Assembly (NCBI GenBank): GCA_032622095.1
Contig: CP136066.1
Span: forward strand, 184,114,716 to 184,178,715
Source: Siphonodentalium dalli
Lineage: Eukaryota > Mollusca > Scaphopoda > Gadilida > Siphonodentaliidae
Direction of reading: 5' to 3'
Length of the DNA: 64,000 nt
Shown: positions 58,608 to 64,000 of the stretch, piece after piece
How the letters are laid out: each line of letters opens with the position of its first letter
Numbering within the stretch: position 1 is the first letter of the stretch
Position numbers and translations under genes: made by a program
The notes under the pieces: model-generated
What the model saw: only the letters and a program-made list of their open reading frames with translations
The model's database searches: none
Told to the model about the DNA's origin: nothing

Positions 58608-58765
58608 GTTAGTGCTATAATATTTTGAGTATATGTGCTCTGATATGACAATATAAATCCATAATATATAATAAGCCAAAATTTGGAGGTGATGACGATT
58701 TTATATTGGACAGCTTCCCTGCCTTTTACCTGTTGATTCCTAATTGAATAAAAGGCCATCCGGCC
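58608..58765 (+). other. USP34: USP34 3' UTR (presumed)
   Basis: AT-rich sequence between the stop and the first AATAAA; the UTR could extend further into the repeat that follows. Confidence 0.4.
58747..58752 (+). promoter_or_regulatory. USP34: possible polyadenylation signal AATAAA
   Basis: First AATAAA after the USP34 stop, 140 bp downstream, just before a repeat starting with GTCCCCCGAA. The actual cleavage site cannot be seen. Confidence 0.45.
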
Positions 58766-58769
58766 ACAG

Positions 58770-59350
58770 TGTCCCCCGAAAAAGTGGCTTCATTAGGGGC
58801 ATCAGCTTTTCTGAAAAAAATAACAAGGACCCTAAATCCGAAGTAACCAGGCAAAAATGGGTGGATTGTACCCATATTCGAACTAGATCTGTATTTCGAG
58901 CTGATAAACTCATATACCAAATTTGATTCAGATATGATCACACAAACTTAAGTTATCATCCGGAAACCAGAAATTGACAGGATTCTAAGTCGTAAAAGGG
59001 CCATAATTCTCACAAAAATGGGCAGAGCAAACCCATATTCGAACCTGACCTGTATTTTGGGCTGATAAACTATCATGCTAATTTGGTTCAGATATGATTA
59101 CACAAACTGAAGTTATCATCCGGAAACCAGAGAATTACAAGATTCTATGTAAAAAAAAGGGCCATAACTCTCGCAAAAATGGGAGGAGCAAACCCATATT
59201 CGAACTTGACTTGTATTTTGGTCTGATAAACTCACCTATGAAATTAGCTTTTGATCTAATAACCGAAACTAAAGTTATCATCTGGAAACCATTTCCGGAT
59301 GGACACCGGCTATTTTAATAGTCCCCCAAATTATTTTTTTCGGGGGACAA
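58770..59350. repeat. Family M repeat, GTCCCCCGAAAAA ends
   Basis: GTGTCCCCCGAAAAAGTGG at the left and TTTTTTTCGGGGGACAAAAA at the right are inverse. The body holds three direct copies of a ~115-bp unit with CCCATATTCGAAC and AGTTATCATCCGGAAACCAG. Confidence 0.65.
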
Positions 59351-60963
59351 AAACAACCACCTGTTGTCCATACTGAGCACGGACCTACTTCAGCGCACTA
59401 GCAATTGGCCGTTATTTATAACTTGAACTCAGAGATTGGTGCATCGAAACCATTGTATATTGAAGTTTGAAACAGTGCAGGATATCTCATAATTGTGAAT
59501 GATAATACATTTTCAACAGAGTCAGTTTTAGGGATTTTGTGATAACCCCGTTATATTTAACCAAATAACCATAATGTCAACGGTCCAGCACATGATGTTA
59601 TTTAGCAGTGAAGTGGTTAATTTATTCGTCATAAAAAGTGGAATACTGATGCTAATGCTTCCAATTACCTGCTATCTTACTCCTATTTATATTCGTACAG
59701 TATAATTTTTTTTTAACTGAGTGAAAAATATATTACTTCAAAGCATTTTAGCGACCAAACAGGAATAATGAAGGGGTTGTGTGTTAATTCATATACATGT
59801 AAACTATAAAGTAACATTTCTGAAGTAAGCAGCCTATTAATGGTCGTTGAGGTCACTTTACTTCGTTTGATTTCATGTCAGTAATGCCCATTATTATTTA
59901 AATACCATAAATGTGGGACCAAGTGTAGTGGAGTTACATATCTTACAATTAAATAATTAATAGCTATCTTCTGCCCATGCTATGCACTTCTATCATGCTT
60001 TGAGAAACGTAACTGAATGTCAGATACATGATTTTTACGGAAATATATTTGTCAGGTTTCAACTCACATATCAGGGTGTGCGAATTCAAAATGCACTAAT
60101 TTGAAACTGAGCGAAATATAATACTGTGCGATGTTAAATATGAGTAAGCTATATTGTTACAACTTACTGATTTCGTTTTCATTTTGTTTCTGACCTGCTC
60201 ATGTTATATGAATCATTACAAGGATGGCTGTCCATTATACCATTGTCAAAGAACCTCAGAATAGATTTTGTAGCTATGAATGATATGTGTGATAGAGAGT
60301 ATGTATATGCAACACGGTGGTTGTGTATGTGGTTGTAGAATGATATACGGGTATTGCACATATATAGGACCAGTGTATTCATCAGAAATTCAGTCATGGG
60401 TACAATTAAAGATGTTTATACCATAATTGCCCGTGCTATTGTGTGTATAACATGTATTTTGTACATTTAATTTTTACACCCTACTATGGGTATAAATTTC
60501 TACCGTGAGTGTAAATATTCAAACGCCATTTCATGGGTTAAACGTTTATACTCATAGTAGAACTACATCTCAGTTAGCAAAATAGTTCATTTACATTCAT
60601 TTAAAATTGGAAGCTGTTATGATATCAATTAAATATGATGAAAATTGCCTGCATTTCAATCAAATGTAGCTTGCTATTTTGTTATATGAATTATAAAACA
60701 CATAAATGGGAAAATCAAGTGACTGATCGATGGCTTAGAAACCGGCTGACGTCATGCGGAGTAGTTGAATTTGTGGAACAAATAAAAAATAATAATTATG
60801 GCATAAACAAAATACACCCATAGTAGGCGAGAGAATCAAATTTTCACTGTCTGAGAATAAAATTTTCACCACTCGTAGTATTGTGGTTTTAATTTGGTAC
60901 TCTCGGCTACTATCGGTGTATTCTATATATCTCTTCCCTGAACTTTCTGCACTGACAAAGGTA
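59351..60963. other. intergenic, nothing recognised
   Basis: AT-rich sequence with only short random open frames. ACTATGGGTATAAATTTCTA-type motifs repeat weakly near 60480-60560. Confidence 0.5.
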
Positions 60964-61217
60964 TAAGCCTTGAAATAGCGTGTCTGTCATTTGCAGAATG
61001 AGGTCCCCAGAGGGTGAATTTAGTGATGCTACCCCGCATAGCGGGCTAGTATCACCAAATTCACCCTCTGGGGACCTCATTCTGCTCACAACTCAGCAGA
61101 ATGAGGTCCCCAGAGGGTGAATTTGGTGATGCTAGCCCGCTATGCAGGGTAGCATCACTAAATTCACCCTCTGGGAACCTCATTCTGCAAATGACAGGCA
61201 CACTATTTCAAGGCTTG
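60964..61217. mobile_element. Family B MITE, double-hairpin form
   Basis: AAGCCTTGAAATAGCGTG to CACTATTTCAAGGCTTG; two back-to-back hairpins. Confidence 0.83.
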
Positions 61218-61231
61218 TCCAGGATCTGGGA

Positions 61232-61669
61232 CAAGCCTGAATATAGTGTCTGACATTTACAGAATGAGGTCCCCATAGTGTGAATTTAGTGATGCTATCC
61301 TGCACAGTGGGCTAGCTTCACCAAACTCACCCTCTGGGGACCACATTCTGCTTAGGCCTCAACTGCTATGGTAGACCTAGGATCAGATTGAAGTTCCCCA
61401 GTTGATGTTGGTGATGTTCACCCATTAGTCACCTCGATTATGCATTTTATCTTCTGCAAATTAGGGATATAGAAACTGAAAAGAAGGGAAACAAGTGACT
61501 AAAAACAATGTTTATTTGAGACTATAGACACTTCCCAGAAGATGAGGCCTAAGTAGAATGAAGTCCCTAGAAGATGAATTTCGTGATGCTAGCCCGCGGT
61601 GCTATAGCGACACTAAATTCACCCTCTGGGGACCTCATTCTGCAAATGTCAGCCACAAAATTCAAGCTT
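61232..61669. mobile_element. Family B MITE, full copy
   Basis: CAAGCCTGAATATAG to AAATTCAAGCTT with complete core. Flanks TCTGGGA and TCTGGAC approximate a target duplication. It lies 14 bp from the previous B copy. Confidence 0.8.
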
Positions 61670-61814
61670 AGTCTGGACAAGGGAATGTTACAATTTTTTT
61701 TTAATATTACAACATTTATTAATGAAAATCTATCATTTTGGGATAAACTATGCAAAGACGTCTTGAAAACAAATCGTAAGTTTTGCAGGGAAGAGATCGG
61801 GCATCTTCAAGCTA

Positions 61815-62027
61815 CAGTAATGCCCTAAATAATCGACTCCTTAACCATAGCAGAATTATGGGTAACTTTTCAGGATTTTGTCGGAAATATGGCTTGTTGC
61901 CATTCATCGAAAAGCTCTCAGTGAGAGTTTTCCGATTAATTGCAACAAGCCATATTTCCGACTAAATCCTGAAAAATTACCCATAATTCTGCTGTGGTTA
62001 AGGAGTCGATTATTTTGGGCATTACTG
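61815..62027. mobile_element. Family A MITE, 213 bp
   Basis: TA/CAGTAATGCCCTAAATAATC to GGGCATTACTG/TA. Confidence 0.88.
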
Positions 62028-62567
62028 TATGTTTATTTTTTATGAGCAGCTTTAAGTAGTGCTCAGACAAGTCGGCTGCCTGGTTTGCATTGAAATTGGA
62101 TTACAGACAGTAACACCAAAGCATTCAGATGGCTGCGTTGCGTCTGTTATGTGGTATATGTTAACGCATGCAAAGGAGAGATTCTAGTTTCAATGCAACG
62201 TAAGGTGTAACGAATACCTTATGTTGCATGTCTTGACGTTTCTTGTTATCAATCGATAAAATATGGCGGCTGTCTTTGAAATGAAAGGAAAATCAACTTG
62301 TATTTTATATCTAAATAAAGTTATTTGGGATTTGGAAAGTAACCAAAGTTGTTGATTTCAATTGACTAACCAATGAAAATAAAGTTTCTCTGTAACTGAT
62401 TGCGTGATTGACTGGTGTTTGTTACCAAGTTATAATTATTGCTCACAAAGAAGATATCTAATTTTCTGTGCATTATAGAGTTCAAATGCTTCGGTTATAA
62501 CTGCATAAACTTAATCGAAACAATTATAATTTACAGTTTTCCATTAAAGTTCAATCAACCTTTGACC
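62028..62567. other. intergenic, nothing recognised
   Basis: No repeat family or open frame of note. Confidence 0.5.
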
Positions 62568-62571
62568 CTTC

Positions 62572-62645
62572 CATGACTGAAGCTTCCTGTAACTTTGCGA
62601 AAACCCTGTGCCAATGCATTCTTTAATATATGCGAGTCTCCCAGC
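62572..62645. mobile_element. Family C MITE, left fragment
   Basis: CCCTTCCATGACTGAAGC and GCCAATGCATTCTTTAATAT; the rest is missing. Confidence 0.65.
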
Positions 62646-63391
62646 TGATTATGAAACTCGTCATCAGGATTTATCAAATCGATGGTCTGGAATAAGTACA
62701 GAACATAACCAGTACCACAATCTCTAAATTCCTGCTCCAAAATCTCTTAATTATTTTTTTTTATTTTTTCCTGGTGGAATTTACTACTTTTCTCTTTCAG
62801 CTCTTGTGAAATATATTGTTATTGATGTTGATTATTTATTCTCATTTCATGTATTTGATGTTAACAATAACCATAACTTATGTTATGAAAGCTTCTTCAA
62901 TCAAATGTGCATTCATCTATATATCTTTTTCGGTCATTTGTATTATCAATTTGTCCGGTGTAACAAACTGTGAACATGTTGTTTTTGTTGAGGTACCAAC
63001 GTGTTTTCTGTGCTTAAGTTTCATCTGGACTGTACTGCAAAGTCTATTATTTTCAATGGACGGGGAATAACTCTATATCTTAGTTTGAATTATGTTGCAT
63101 TCTGGGAGTGAAATGTTTCTATGATTTCAGCTATTTCCTATTACTCTATGGGCACCTTCTGAGACACAGACTTTCGAATTGGTGATGAATTATAGTATTT
63201 TAATCATATTGTATGTCATAGATTATTATTAAAACCGTATATCAAGGCACTATAAAAAAAATAATCAGTGACTCGAAAATTAAAGGGGCCTTTAAACTCA
63301 TCACCATTATGAAAAGATCCTAATGTCACTGGACCATAATCAGTTTGTACCACCGACTACTGTTGATTTTTAGAAAAAAATGGTGCTGATA
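62646..63391. other. intergenic, nothing recognised
   Basis: The 84-codon open frame at 62816-63070 is AT-driven and hydrophobic by composition; I do not call it a gene. Confidence 0.5.
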
Positions 63392-63604
63392 CAGTAATGC
63401 CCTAAATAATCGACTCCTTAACCACAGCAGAATTATGGGTAATTTTTCAGGATTTAGTCGGAAATATGGCTTGTTGCCATTCATCAGAAAAATCTCACTG
63501 AGAGCTTTCCGATGAATGGCAACAAGCCATATTTCCGACTTCATCCTGTAAAATTCCCCATAATTCTGCTGTGGTTAATGAGTTGATTATTTAGGGTATT
63601 ACTG
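63392..63604. mobile_element. Family A MITE, 213 bp
   Basis: CAGTAATGCCCTAAATAATC to AGGGTATTACTG; same length as three other copies. Confidence 0.87.
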
Positions 63605-63779
63605 ATATTCCTCCTGTGCTAATTTTTGTTAAAGAGCTAATTAGATTATAATTGGAACAGCACATCAGACGTATCTGAAAAATGCAAAGTTTTGGTAATC
63701 ACAAAAAAGAACTTTCAAGGACCAAGACTGGATACACCTTTCTCTTACAGTATAACAATATAACAATACCTCATATATT

Positions 63780-64000
63780 CAAGTCTGCAAATAGCGTGTC
63801 TGTCATTTGCAGAATGAGGTTCCCAGAGGGTGAATTTAGTGACACTATCCCACACAGCGGGCTAGCATCACTAAGTTCACCCTCTGGGAACCTCATTCTG
63901 CAAAGGCCCTCAACTGCTATGGTGGACCTAGGATCAGATTGAAGTTCCCCAGTTGAAGTTGGTGATGTTCACCCATTGGGCACCTCGATTATGCATTTTA
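63780..64000. mobile_element. Family B MITE, cut by window end
   Basis: CAAGTCTGCAAATAGCGTG start, left hairpin complete, core runs to the window edge. Confidence 0.8.

Noticed and set aside
58263-58338. In-frame Met upstream of exon 42
   Set aside because: It lies in intron sequence; the acceptor AAAATAG at 58338 restores the phase of exon 41.
58325-58543. Ser-rich antisense frame in exon 42
   Set aside because: Mirror of the Glu-rich coding tail.
62816-63070. 84-codon hydrophobic frame after the gene
   Set aside because: AT-rich composition alone gives Ile/Leu/Phe/Met-rich frames; no homology recognised, no splice or promoter context.
2500-63604. Regularly spaced palindromes as a CRISPR-like array or tRNA genes
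   Set aside because: They are dispersed fold-back transposons in eukaryotic introns; spacing is irregular and there are no cloverleaf features.

Overview
The window is invertebrate nuclear DNA, most likely from a bivalve mollusc. It is AT-rich, has many short introns with canonical GT-AG ends, and is crowded with small fold-back transposons, GTCC-rich repeats and a tRNA-type SINE of the kind common in molluscs. The organism call is inference; no species marker is present.

One host gene fills 257-58607 on the + strand: the 3' part of the orthologue of ubiquitin-specific protease 34 (USP34). I traced 42 exons by reading frame, splice signals and recalled similarity to vertebrate USP34. The summed coding length is 4790 nt, which after the two leading nucleotides gives exactly 1595 residues plus a stop, so the chain is in frame throughout. 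Exons 1-11 encode the catalytic ubiquitin-hydrolase domain (Cys codon 349-351, His codon 7547-7549, Asn codon 8694-8696). Exons 12-41 encode the long helical C-terminal region and exon 42 a short acidic, basic-patch tail. The N-terminal half of the protein lies left of the window. No second host gene was found; 58608-64000 is 3' UTR and repeat-filled intergenic DNA.

Much of the rest is mobile DNA. The main families, lettered here for reference, are: A, TA-flanked fold-back MITEs of 213 bp with CAGTAATGCCC ends; B, hAT-like MITEs with CAAGCCTG ends and 8-bp target duplications; C, D and J, piggyBac-like fold-back MITEs flanked by TTAA with CCCTTTC ends; E, a 350-bp repeat in three copies; F, GTCC-rich elements of about 0.6-1.1 kb; G, a repeat fused to a LINE. 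Single elements include a Harbinger-like element (26408-27165), a TA-flanked element K (31811-32738), a pogo-like remnant L (34098-35722), a hAT-like element (44657-45316), a truncated CR1/L2-type LINE (27985-29612) and a SINE (22504-22742). Several are nested inside others.

The most unusual pattern is that at least seven USP34 exons have tandem arrays in which the exon edge together with its splice site has been duplicated (exons 6, 16, 18, 27, 30, 35, 37). In addition, MITEs sit directly against splice sites; one 207-bp near-perfect hairpin starts right after the GTAAGT donor of exon 39. These could create decoy splice sites or RNA structures in USP34 transcripts.
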